Shown here piece after piece: positions 17,756-25,760 of a stretch of DNA of 64,000 bases; position 1 is the stretch's first letter, and each line of letters starts with the position of its first letter. Position numbers and translations under genes: made by a program. Below the pieces are notes generated by a model. That model searched no databases, was not told the DNA's origin, and worked only from the letters and a program-made list of their open reading frames with translations. Source of the DNA: JBFHIJ01 sp041596515 (GTDB lineage: Bacteria; Bacteroidota; Ignavibacteria; Kapaibacteriales; UBA2268); assembly GCA_041596515.1 (NCBI GenBank), contig JBFHIJ010000010.1:1-64000 (forward strand), given 5' to 3'.

Positions 17756-18128
17756 TTCTTTCCATAGTTTGCTCAGCTTCTATATAGTCTATTGGTCGTC
17801 TGATAGGCACTGCAAGTTTCCTAAGTCTGATAGTTGCTTTTTCGCACTGAGGGAATTTTTCCATTACCAGATTCAATATCTCATTTGCAATTGTTTCTAT
17901 CAGATTGTAAGATTCTCCACTTATGATTTCAGATATGCAAAACATTGCTTCTTCGTAATTCAAAGCATCATTTACACCATCATTTATTATAGCTTTGGTA
18001 GCATCATACCATAAATCTAAATCTACTTGATATTTACCACCAAGTTTCTTTTCTTCAGCTTTTACTCCATGGTAAGAGTAATAAACAGCATTTTTAATAC
18101 CTAGCTTAGTAAGAGAGGAAGTTTTCAT
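17745..18128 (-). CDS. folB: Dihydroneopterin aldolase
   Basis: The 127 residues have the FolB length. Motifs include YYSYHGVKAEEKKLGGKY near the N-terminus (active-site Glu region), YNLIETIANEI, and IRLRKLAVPI carrying the lysine corresponding to the catalytic one. It cleaves dihydroneopterin to hydroxymethyldihydropterin and glycolaldehyde, the step before FolK. It is the first gene of the folB-folK-dnaG-ybbR operon. Upstream 18129-18302 holds no gene; the promoter must be there. Confidence 0.93.
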   Translation of the reverse strand: MKTSSLTKLGIKNAVYYSYHGVKAEEKKLGGKYQVDLDLWYDATKAIINDGVNDALNYEEAMFCISEIISGESYNLIETIANEILNLVMEKFPQCEKATIRLRKLAVPIRRPIDYIEAEQTMERSDG

Positions 18129-18302
18129 ATTTGTTTCTTATTAAATAACTAATACCCCATTTCTTCAAAGATACGAAAAATAGTAAAGGCTACATAACAT
18201 ATTATCTGTCCATACGAATCAGACTTTTATTAGCCATTTAGCTTGGCTAAAACCAATCAAATCAGCTCATTAACTACTATTTGGTATCATAACACACAAA
18301 AT

Positions 18303-18340
18303 AAATCCTCCATGCCGATTAATTCGGTCTGGAGGATTTT
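18303..18340 (-). terminator. Terminator after the surface-locus kinase gene
   Basis: A long hairpin, AATCCTCCA paired with TGGAGGATT plus an inner CCGA/TCGG stem, lies 34 bases past the kinase stop. On the minus strand it is followed by TTTATTTTG, a moderate T run. Confidence 0.75.
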
Positions 18341-18373
18341 ATCAAATCAACTTATAATACACTTCTTTTCTAC

Positions 18374-20632
18374 CTACTTGCCGGACATCCTTCCTTTAAG
18401 AGGAATATTAAGCTGCACCAAGTTAGAATCCCCTTTGCCAAAGGTTTCAACAGTAAGATGGCAGTCAATTTGTTCAGCTTGTAGTTTGATTTTAGAGAAA
18501 TTAAGTAGCACATCGTCTTTATCTAAAGCTATATTTTTTATTAGATTAGAGCTATTACTACGGAATATTTCAATCAAATCCGGTAGCGAATCATTCCCTT
18601 CATCCATAATTTGAATAAGTATCGCCCCGCCCGAAGTGTTATCTTCAGCATTAATATTAAGCACCAATCGATCTAAATTATAAGCAAGCAATTTAGATAT
18701 ATCATATAAGATTTTATCTATACTTTCTTTATAAGAAATTACTTTCAAATCCGGATTGTCGCTATTGAAGTTTACATTAAAATCAATCCCTGCTATATCT
18801 TTCATTTTACTATTGAGAGTTTCCATCAGCTCGTTTATAGGAATAACAGAAAGCTCAGGTAAATTGTCAGACAACTCAGGATCATTTATGCGTTTCTCTT
18901 TCAGCAAGCTATTATAAGATTCTAAAGCAGCATCTACTATACTTGCTATATAATTGAATATTTCCTGAGAAGATTCATGAGCCATATCCAAATAAGAGTT
19001 AAACTCTTCTTCGTTTTCGTAAACTCCCAACTGCAACATCTCAATATAACCAATAGCACCTGTCAGAGAGTTTCTGATACTGTGAGACAGTTCAGTCATA
19101 AAGTGTGCAATGTAAGCAGTAGATTTATTCGCTATCATTTCAGCAATCTCTACTTCCTTACTTTTTATCCGCTCACGTTTCGCAGTAAGTATTTGCTCTG
19201 TTACATCACGACCAATAGCATAAATATATCCGTCTTCTTTGGAAACCGTAAAGCTCCAATTAATCCAAACAGATTCTTCATTGACACCATGCCTGTGTAC
19301 TTCAAAATCAAACCTCTCAGTAAACTCTTCAATTTGTGTATTTGCTAATCCACCAAATAAATCTTTATCCTTCTCTTTTAGAAGCAAAGATTTTATGTTT
19401 AAGCCTAACAACTGTTCAGGAGAAATATCTAAGATCTCAGAAACAGCAGGGTTTGCAGTTACAAAAACACCGTCCAGACTCAAAGTCGCAATAATATCTT
19501 TTGAGGAATCCGTAATCCTTGTTTGCGAACGAGAGATTTTCTTTGCTTTTATTTCTGCTCTTTCTTTAGAAGTCAAGATTAAGAACAGCAAGATTGCAAA
19601 TACAAAACTTAAAACTGTAGACATAGCCAATACAATATTTGGCATATCTGCAGAAAGATCTGCACCAAATGTATCACTGGTTTTAAAAGCTATTATTATA
19701 CTTTTATCTACATGAGGTAACTTATACTCAGAAGTGATCACAGGAATATAAGACTCAGGAATTTGGTCATAATTTTTAGATTTATAAATTGAATACCGTT
19801 CTCCGTTCTCCTTTAAACCAAAGCACTCAAAAGCAATAGTCGTATCTGATGCTACAGTCGAACCCAAAGCTCCACTAAAAAACAAATCAGACTCTATCTC
19901 CATCAACACAGCACCTTGATGATTAACTCTTCGCTCTTCCTCAGTATCACGTGGAGAGTCTTTTTTATATATTGGCATCACTATGTAGAACCCCAAAGTA
20001 TCCGGCTCTCTTATTGGGAAGAACTCCGTAGAAGTAGCACTATAAGTATCTCTAGCTTTTTCAATTGCTTTGTAGATTCTATCGTCGGTTTTTAAGTCAA
20101 ATCCATGCTTGTGCTTAGTAGTTTCATCAAACGGCACAATATATTGTATTGGAAAATACTCTTCTCTCTCGCCCTCAGGTTCGATTCTATATGTCCAATA
20201 CCCTTGCGACATCACATCATGAATATACTGTCCACGCTCTGCATCAGAAACTTTTTGAGCATAAATCATGCTTAACACTGCGGGGTCAGTTTTTACTGGC
20301 GTGTTGCCATATAACTCAAAATAGTCTCTAACTACTTCAAAAAGCTGATCATAAATCCCTGTCATAGAATTAGTAATCTGCAGATTGCTTGCATAAGCCT
20401 GCTCAAATCGTTTAATCACTGATCCAGTAGCTTCATCATAAAGCTGATTTCTGTCATTGGCAATTTGTTGATTAACATAGTTATATGCAACCCAGGATAT
20501 ACCCAATAAAATAAGCAATACGATAAAAGCAGGGTAAGTCTTTTTGATTGAATAAACAGACTTATCCTTTTTTGTCATATTGGAAACCAAGGACTCAAAA
20601 GAGTTGTTGTTTAAGTTTTTGTTAGTATTCAT
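18374..20632 (-). CDS. Membrane PAS histidine kinase with degraded ATPase domain
   Basis: The protein has 752 residues. Two transmembrane helices (about 34-53 and 332-354) frame a periplasmic sensor of Cache type. A PAS domain (about 374-490) follows, then a HisKA-like dimerisation helix with LSHSIRNSLTG (His near 517). The C-terminal ATPase region has lost its hallmarks: the N-box reads ILYDISKLLAYN, the DxGxGI box reads DEGNDSLPD, and no GxGLGL box is visible. It may have no kinase activity, or act as a phosphatase or scaffold. It is the last gene of the surface operon, 11 bases after the CheY-like gene, which is its natural partner. Confidence 0.82.
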   Translation of the reverse strand: MNTNKNLNNNSFESLVSNMTKKDKSVYSIKKTYPAFIVLLILLGISWVAYNYVNQQIANDRNQLYDEATGSVIKRFEQAYASNLQITNSMTGIYDQLFEVVRDYFELYGNTPVKTDPAVLSMIYAQKVSDAERGQYIHDVMSQGYWTYRIEPEGEREEYFPIQYIVPFDETTKHKHGFDLKTDDRIYKAIEKARDTYSATSTEFFPIREPDTLGFYIVMPIYKKDSPRDTEEERRVNHQGAVLMEIESDLFFSGALGSTVASDTTIAFECFGLKENGERYSIYKSKNYDQIPESYIPVITSEYKLPHVDKSIIIAFKTSDTFGADLSADMPNIVLAMSTVLSFVFAILLFLILTSKERAEIKAKKISRSQTRITDSSKDIIATLSLDGVFVTANPAVSEILDISPEQLLGLNIKSLLLKEKDKDLFGGLANTQIEEFTERFDFEVHRHGVNEESVWINWSFTVSKEDGYIYAIGRDVTEQILTAKRERIKSKEVEIAEMIANKSTAYIAHFMTELSHSIRNSLTGAIGYIEMLQLGVYENEEEFNSYLDMAHESSQEIFNYIASIVDAALESYNSLLKEKRINDPELSDNLPELSVIPINELMETLNSKMKDIAGIDFNVNFNSDNPDLKVISYKESIDKILYDISKLLAYNLDRLVLNINAEDNTSGGAILIQIMDEGNDSLPDLIEIFRSNSSNLIKNIALDKDDVLLNFSKIKLQAEQIDCHLTVETFGKGDSNLVQLNIPLKGRMSGK

Positions 20633-20643
20633 ATTTTATCTGT

Positions 20644-21036
20644 CTATTTATTTTCCTGAAAACCTTTTAGTACATCATCAACAAAAGTAGCAGTTACAAC
20701 AGGCTTAGCTATGTAAGAATTGAAACCTATACTTGTAAATCTTTCTTTATCATTTGCAGTGGCAAACCCTGTAACAGCTATCACAGGAGTATCTTTGTGA
20801 GTGGGGACTTCTTTTACTTTCTTAAGCAAATCAGTACCATTCATATCAGGCAGTAAGATATCCATTATTATACCCATAGCCGGATTTTCTTTTAACCATT
20901 CCAAACTTGAAAAAGCATCTTCAAAATCCATTACTGAATAACCTGATTTTTTTAAAAGAGCACTAAATAGTTTTCTAATAGGAGTACTATCTTCAATAAT
21001 ACAAATTGGTAAAGTCTTATCCATATCTAATTCCAT
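20644..21036 (-). CDS. CheY-like single-domain response regulator
   Basis: The 130 residues form only a receiver domain. The acidic pocket is Glu15/Asp16, the phosphoacceptor is Asp59 (IIMDILLPDMNG), with switch Thr89 (VTGFA) and Lys111 (IAKP). There is no output domain, so it acts by protein contact or in a phosphorelay. The first Met or the one at residue 5 could be the start. It lies between the OmpA-like gene (72 bases) and the sensor kinase (11 bases), in the same direction. Confidence 0.9.
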   Translation of the reverse strand: MELDMDKTLPICIIEDSTPIRKLFSALLKKSGYSVMDFEDAFSSLEWLKENPAMGIIMDILLPDMNGTDLLKKVKEVPTHKDTPVIAVTGFATANDKERFTSIGFNSYIAKPVVTATFVDDVLKGFQENK

Positions 21037-21108
21037 ATTTGAGTTTACGACATTCCATAAATGTAGGAAAAAATATTTAAATTTTGATATATTATCCTAT
21101 TTATTTTT

Positions 21109-22524
21109 CTAACGCGTTTCTATCACCTGTACTTCTATTCTTCTGTTTTTCAGTCGTCCCGCCTCTGTGTTGTTATCACCTATTGGATATAGGGAACCAA
21201 CTCCCGCAGCAAATACTCGCCCGGGTGGCACTCCTCTGCCAACTAAATAATCTCTTGCCTTATCCGCTCTGGAACTAGATCTCTGAGTGTTTTGTGTCAA
21301 AGTACCACGGTTATCAGAGTGACCTCTAATTCTGACTATCTTGTTAGGGTCTCCCTTTAAAACTTCAGCTACCGCATTCAAGTAGGCCTTCGATTCTGTT
21401 GTCAATTCACTGGAAGTTGATGTCCTAAATGAGAAGTTTACGGTGTCTCCGGGTACTACATTTATCTTGCGTGAAGTAGTCGGCACAGGTATTGTCTCAG
21501 TTTCAGTTTCTACGGGCCTTTCCGAGCGAACATCAGCCAAATCTAGAATAGGCTCCTCTCTGATTTCCTCTTGTATAGCTGGTATTTCTATTTGAGCAAT
21601 CCAAACTGGAGGTAATGTCTGCCTAAACTCAGCTAAGTTTACTTCTATACCTTGTTCATTTTTGACAGAAGCATAGTATCTTGTAGGTGCCTGATACGAT
21701 TTATCAAAAGGCAATGTGTCATAAGCTCTTCTGTCTTTACCAATCTTAATCTGTACACCAGCACGCATCATAATTGTATTCCATGATGAGCCATAATCTG
21801 TCAATATTGTCGAACCTGCGTGTAATGATAAATAAGGAGATACGCGAGCTCTGAATTTTTTATTTATATCAGCTATGACAAATTCATACCCTAAACCCAA
21901 GTTGATGCCAAATCTTGTTTTAATCTCTTCTATTGATACTATTTTTAACTCATCTATGGGTGAACCATTTTCAAAATACTTGCCTACTTTAACATCTGTA
22001 GAATTATTTAATTCAAAATCAAGCCCACCGGTAAGGTATAATCCTTTTATACTTGTATTATAGCGTGCAGCAGGGCTAATCGATATATAATTAAGATCAG
22101 CTTCTGCTTTCCAGTATGTCTGCAAACTGTCATTTGCTATGTCTGTTTCAGCATTGCTGAATCGACTATCAAAAAATCTAACTTGTAGTGAGGCTCCCCA
22201 TTTACTATCTATTGGTAACCATTCTCCAATAACTCCTAAAAATATACCACTACCGGAACCCGGTGGGTATACATTCGTCTGGGTAAAAGGGTTCATGAGC
22301 CCTTCTGTGCTTGGTTTTAGTACCAAATCCCCAAAATATGAGTTTAAAGATACTCCGGCAAATGTGCCAAACCAAAAGTCACCGTGCTTCCTTTCGATAA
22401 CTAAAGTATCATTGTTATCCATTACCTGAATATCACGCTGATAGCCTTCAGGAGCTTGCGCATTTGAATAATAAATGCTACCAAACAGAATCAATATGAA
22501 TACTAAAGAATGTATTTGCTTCAA
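21109..22524 (-). CDS. OmpA-family outer-membrane protein
   Basis: The protein has about 471 residues. After a signal peptide (SLVFILILFGSIYYSNAQA) a beta-barrel-like region of about 230 residues is rich in alternating strands (YYASVKNEQG, ARYNTSIKGLYLTGG). A Pro/Glu-rich linker follows. The C-terminal OmpA domain (about 365-471) has IVRIRGHSDNRG and SSSRADKARDYLVGRGV, which bind peptidoglycan. No ATG is available. The TTG at 22524 was chosen because it leaves the shortest signal peptide and follows a GGTGGGG at 11 bases; in-frame TTG codons lie also at 22545 and 22533. The upstream gene ends 27 bases before. It could anchor the other secreted proteins of this operon. Confidence 0.85.
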   Translation of the reverse strand: MKQIHSLVFILILFGSIYYSNAQAPEGYQRDIQVMDNNDTLVIERKHGDFWFGTFAGVSLNSYFGDLVLKPSTEGLMNPFTQTNVYPPGSGSGIFLGVIGEWLPIDSKWGASLQVRFFDSRFSNAETDIANDSLQTYWKAEADLNYISISPAARYNTSIKGLYLTGGLDFELNNSTDVKVGKYFENGSPIDELKIVSIEEIKTRFGINLGLGYEFVIADINKKFRARVSPYLSLHAGSTILTDYGSSWNTIMMRAGVQIKIGKDRRAYDTLPFDKSYQAPTRYYASVKNEQGIEVNLAEFRQTLPPVWIAQIEIPAIQEEIREEPILDLADVRSERPVETETETIPVPTTSRKINVVPGDTVNFSFRTSTSSELTTESKAYLNAVAEVLKGDPNKIVRIRGHSDNRGTLTQNTQRSSSRADKARDYLVGRGVPPGRVFAAGVGSLYPIGDNNTEAGRLKNRRIEVQVIETR

Positions 22525-22551
22525 TTTATCCAAAACCCCACCCAAAAAGTG

Positions 22552-24435
22552 TTATTTCTGTATAAGAATTTGTGTGTTGTATTTATGTCCGCTCTTTGAA
22601 ATTATTTCAAATGTATATAATCCATTTGAAAGTTTTGATATATTTATTTTTTTATAAACTGTTAAATAATCAATTTTCCCGCTTAGTCCAGGCACTGCTT
22701 GACCTCTCATATCATAGAATACATAATCATGTACTTGATTCTCAGGTAACTTACAGTCTATCGAGACTACGTCTTGCGCCGGATTAGGTGATGTACTTAG
22801 CTGCGCTTTACCTACGTTTATCGATGTGCTAAAGTCATACAAACAATCATCTATAACCTCTATACTGCCGTCATTTGTCTTCACTTGTAGCATTTTGTTA
22901 CCGGTTTGTACACTATCAATTTCTAAAGACGCTTTTCTTGCCAAAGCGTTGTAAATAGCTATATGATGACTTGAAGAAATAGCATCTAACGACATAGTTT
23001 GAAAAAATGTAAAACTATCACTTTGTCGTTCGATATTCAAATCTTGTAATGGGTACAATGATTTAGCAGGGAAGTTATAATATATTACTAAGGAATCTAC
23101 TGCTACTAATGGTTGTTGATTTTTATGTGTATATGAGAGCTGAGGAGTAACAGCAATCCTTTCATTCAAAGAAACAGTATATTCAGGCAAACTGATTTCT
23201 AAAATATACTTTAAATTGAAAGCTGTTTTAGCAGAGTCTATACTTCTGTTAAAATTCGACCAGAATTGAATTTCACCCTGATAAGTAGAAATTGCAATAG
23301 TATCACCTGTCTCAGAATATCCTGCATCTACAATAGTCTGACTGCAATCTACCGCATCATGCAAACTGCTTCCGCCATCCCACTGAGCAAATGTTTTATC
23401 CATAGATGCAGTTAGCAAATAGTTTTTATACGGATGATATTCTATTGCTCTAATTTGACCGGTATGGGCAGGTATCATTTCTATAACTTCCAGATTATAT
23501 AAATTATATCTGGCAAACATACCATCTGCATAAGAAACTGATATTTCTGTGTTATCTTGACTTATATCTATCGCTCTTGCTATATTCCATGTAAACTTTG
23601 GATTTATAACCGGAGGTATCTCACGAAGCTCGTCATTGTCAAAATTATATATATAAACTCTTCCGGATTTATCTCCTGCAGCTAAGATAGTCTCATCCAT
23701 AGAGTATCTTAAACTGTAGAATTCATGTCCTCCTGCGGAGCTAAAGCTTTCCTTTTCCGATGCCGTAGCTAAGTCAAAAACTTTAAATGTGCCGTCGTAT
23801 GAAGCCGCAGCTATCTCGCTCCTACTTTTCGCAAAAGCTACTTTCTCTATATTTTCATCAGGAGTAAACGCATTTTGTGCAAATTCTGCTTCAATCCCAT
23901 CGCTTATGTCAAATATATATAACTGACCACCTGCCGAAAATAAAACAGAATCTTTTCCTATAAATTCAGCATCAAAAACAGTTCCTAACGTTGGAAACGA
24001 AAACACAAATTGCTCTACAAACGTTTCAGAATATATATAAATATTATTGTCAAAGGTAGTAGCAAGCACTCTACTGCCCTCATCGTCGTAACAGATTGAA
24101 TTTACGCGACCTGAGTTTAGATTCTCTTTATACAAAAGTTTTGGAGGGGTAAATACAGTAGCACTGCATAGCAATGAAATAGATGAAACATTGAACTCAG
24201 GAACTAACCAAACATATTGATTGCCTGTAATATTTTCTTCTATAATATTATAAGTTTTACCACTGTCTAAGGAGTAAAATAAAGTATAAGTAGCATCGGC
24301 TATAGCCTCCCATTCAAGAGTATAGTTACTTCCGGCTATTATATTTTCATCATATTTAGGTTTGCTAAAGTCTATAGCGAAGCTATTGACAGATGTTAGT
24401 GCGAGCAGCAGTAATAATAAATATTTTCCATTCAT
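22552..24435 (-). CDS. Secreted WD40-like propeller with T9SS sorting domain
   Basis: The protein has 627 residues. A signal peptide (LLLLLLALTSVNSFA) is followed by an Ig-like domain (about 20-100: YTLEWEAIADATYTLFYSLD). A seven-bladed WD40-like beta-propeller (about 100-400) shows KVFDLATASEKESF, VYIYNFDNDE, IRAIEYHPYKNYLLTAS and MDKTFAQWDG. A further beta domain precedes a type A T9SS domain (STSPNPAQDVVSI, YVFYDMRGQAV, LSNGLYTFEI, ending QILIQK). It is exported to the surface. The propeller probably binds a partner protein. The gene sits 5 bases after the 429-residue protein gene and just before the OmpA-like gene. Confidence 0.82.
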   Translation of the reverse strand: MNGKYLLLLLLALTSVNSFAIDFSKPKYDENIIAGSNYTLEWEAIADATYTLFYSLDSGKTYNIIEENITGNQYVWLVPEFNVSSISLLCSATVFTPPKLLYKENLNSGRVNSICYDDEGSRVLATTFDNNIYIYSETFVEQFVFSFPTLGTVFDAEFIGKDSVLFSAGGQLYIFDISDGIEAEFAQNAFTPDENIEKVAFAKSRSEIAAASYDGTFKVFDLATASEKESFSSAGGHEFYSLRYSMDETILAAGDKSGRVYIYNFDNDELREIPPVINPKFTWNIARAIDISQDNTEISVSYADGMFARYNLYNLEVIEMIPAHTGQIRAIEYHPYKNYLLTASMDKTFAQWDGGSSLHDAVDCSQTIVDAGYSETGDTIAISTYQGEIQFWSNFNRSIDSAKTAFNLKYILEISLPEYTVSLNERIAVTPQLSYTHKNQQPLVAVDSLVIYYNFPAKSLYPLQDLNIERQSDSFTFFQTMSLDAISSSHHIAIYNALARKASLEIDSVQTGNKMLQVKTNDGSIEVIDDCLYDFSTSINVGKAQLSTSPNPAQDVVSIDCKLPENQVHDYVFYDMRGQAVPGLSGKIDYLTVYKKINISKLSNGLYTFEIISKSGHKYNTQILIQK

Positions 24436-24440
24436 TACTC

Positions 24441-25730
24441 CTACCTCATCAATTGAAGTTTTACAACCGCTCTGGAAAGCTCTACAGAAGGGTCATCTAT
24501 CGGATGTGCTATAAATATTACATCGTACATACCTTGCGAGGCAAGTTCGTCAGCATGAAATGTTGTAACATGTTCACCTTTGGAAACAAACACTCCATCA
24601 AGTATTCTGCCTGATTCGTCTGCCAACTTTGTTATTTCTTTACCCCCAAGATCATAAACTGTAACACTTAGAGTTACATTATCATCTACAATGTAGCTAA
24701 TATCCGTTGATACTTTAAAAGGATTATCTGAAGGTGATGCATATACAATAACCGCATTTGGAACCGGAGCACAAGCATAAGCTAATGACCTTACTGTACC
24801 ATCAAAATCTTCATAGAGCAATTCATAACAATAATCACCACCTCTATACTGCACGGTATCATTATAATATTGATAAGTGTGTGTCAGCTTAGTTGTTCCA
24901 TTACCTATCAAACGATTATCTTCAGAGTGATTTGCCACTTCATGAGAAAAATCTAAATCTTGAGTTTGTAGTGTCATGTCAGGGCGAGGGGCTCGCCTTA
25001 ATATAAAACCCTTATTATAAGCTTCTTCTTCAGTCCTCCAATCCAGCTTTACCTTTTTACCACCTATATACTCAGCAGTAAACTCAACCAATCTCATTGT
25101 CGGTCTTTCAGAATCATCATCCCTAAACTCTACAATAGAGCCAATCTCATCATGCATCTCTATATTGTCTTCGACCGTAAATCTGGTAATAAAACCATCT
25201 AAAGAATCTTTATCTGTTTTATAAGCACATGCTTGGTAAAATAAATAAGGCTGTTTCCAATTCAACACATCCGGCACTATTGAGCCGTCTTTTGTGCTAA
25301 TTTGAAACTCTCCGAGCAATACCGTATCGTCTGTAGGGATTGTTTCACAATCACCTAAAAGCTCAGGGCCTACTATCGTAACACTAAAACGGTCATTAAA
25401 AACAACGGGGTCTATAGTATAAGCTGTTTTATCTAAATCTCCGCCACCTGCGACAGTTGCAAGCTCCAAATCTGAGCTTATAAAGCGGAAATTATACAAT
25501 GTAGAATTTATAGGAGAGCCATCTGCAAACTCAAACTGATATGTACCATTCGCAAATTTGTACCATCTTTCGCTACTTCTTCCCATTATCAAACGGAAAC
25601 TAAGTACATCTTCTGATAATCTATACGTATCATATATCTGCACAAAAGCAGCCTTTTCTTGTGCAAAAAGCCCACTTGTAAAGAGTAACAAAGTCAATAT
25701 GTATAGCGTCAGTTTTTTCATTTCATTCAA
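24441..25730 (-). CDS. Secreted protein with T9SS-like C-terminal domain
   Basis: The protein has 429 residues. The signal peptide ends GLFAQE. The N-terminal about 180 residues form a cohesin-like beta region (FVQIYDTYRLSEDVLSFRL). A fibronectin-like segment follows (LVEFTAEYIGGKKVKLDWRT, GFILRRA), common before T9SS domains. The last about 90 residues (SPSDNPFKVSTDISY, LSVTVYDLGGKEI, VKLQLMR) resemble a sorting domain without a clean PNP. It starts 30 bases after the 699-residue protein gene. The function is unknown; pairing with the next protein, which has a dockerin-like end, is an attractive but unproven idea. Confidence 0.75.
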   Translation of the reverse strand: MNEMKKLTLYILTLLLFTSGLFAQEKAAFVQIYDTYRLSEDVLSFRLIMGRSSERWYKFANGTYQFEFADGSPINSTLYNFRFISSDLELATVAGGGDLDKTAYTIDPVVFNDRFSVTIVGPELLGDCETIPTDDTVLLGEFQISTKDGSIVPDVLNWKQPYLFYQACAYKTDKDSLDGFITRFTVEDNIEMHDEIGSIVEFRDDDSERPTMRLVEFTAEYIGGKKVKLDWRTEEEAYNKGFILRRAPRPDMTLQTQDLDFSHEVANHSEDNRLIGNGTTKLTHTYQYYNDTVQYRGGDYCYELLYEDFDGTVRSLAYACAPVPNAVIVYASPSDNPFKVSTDISYIVDDNVTLSVTVYDLGGKEITKLADESGRILDGVFVSKGEHVTTFHADELASQGMYDVIFIAHPIDDPSVELSRAVVKLQLMR

Positions 25731-25760
25731 TTATTAGATACAAACCACTAATTCATTTTA

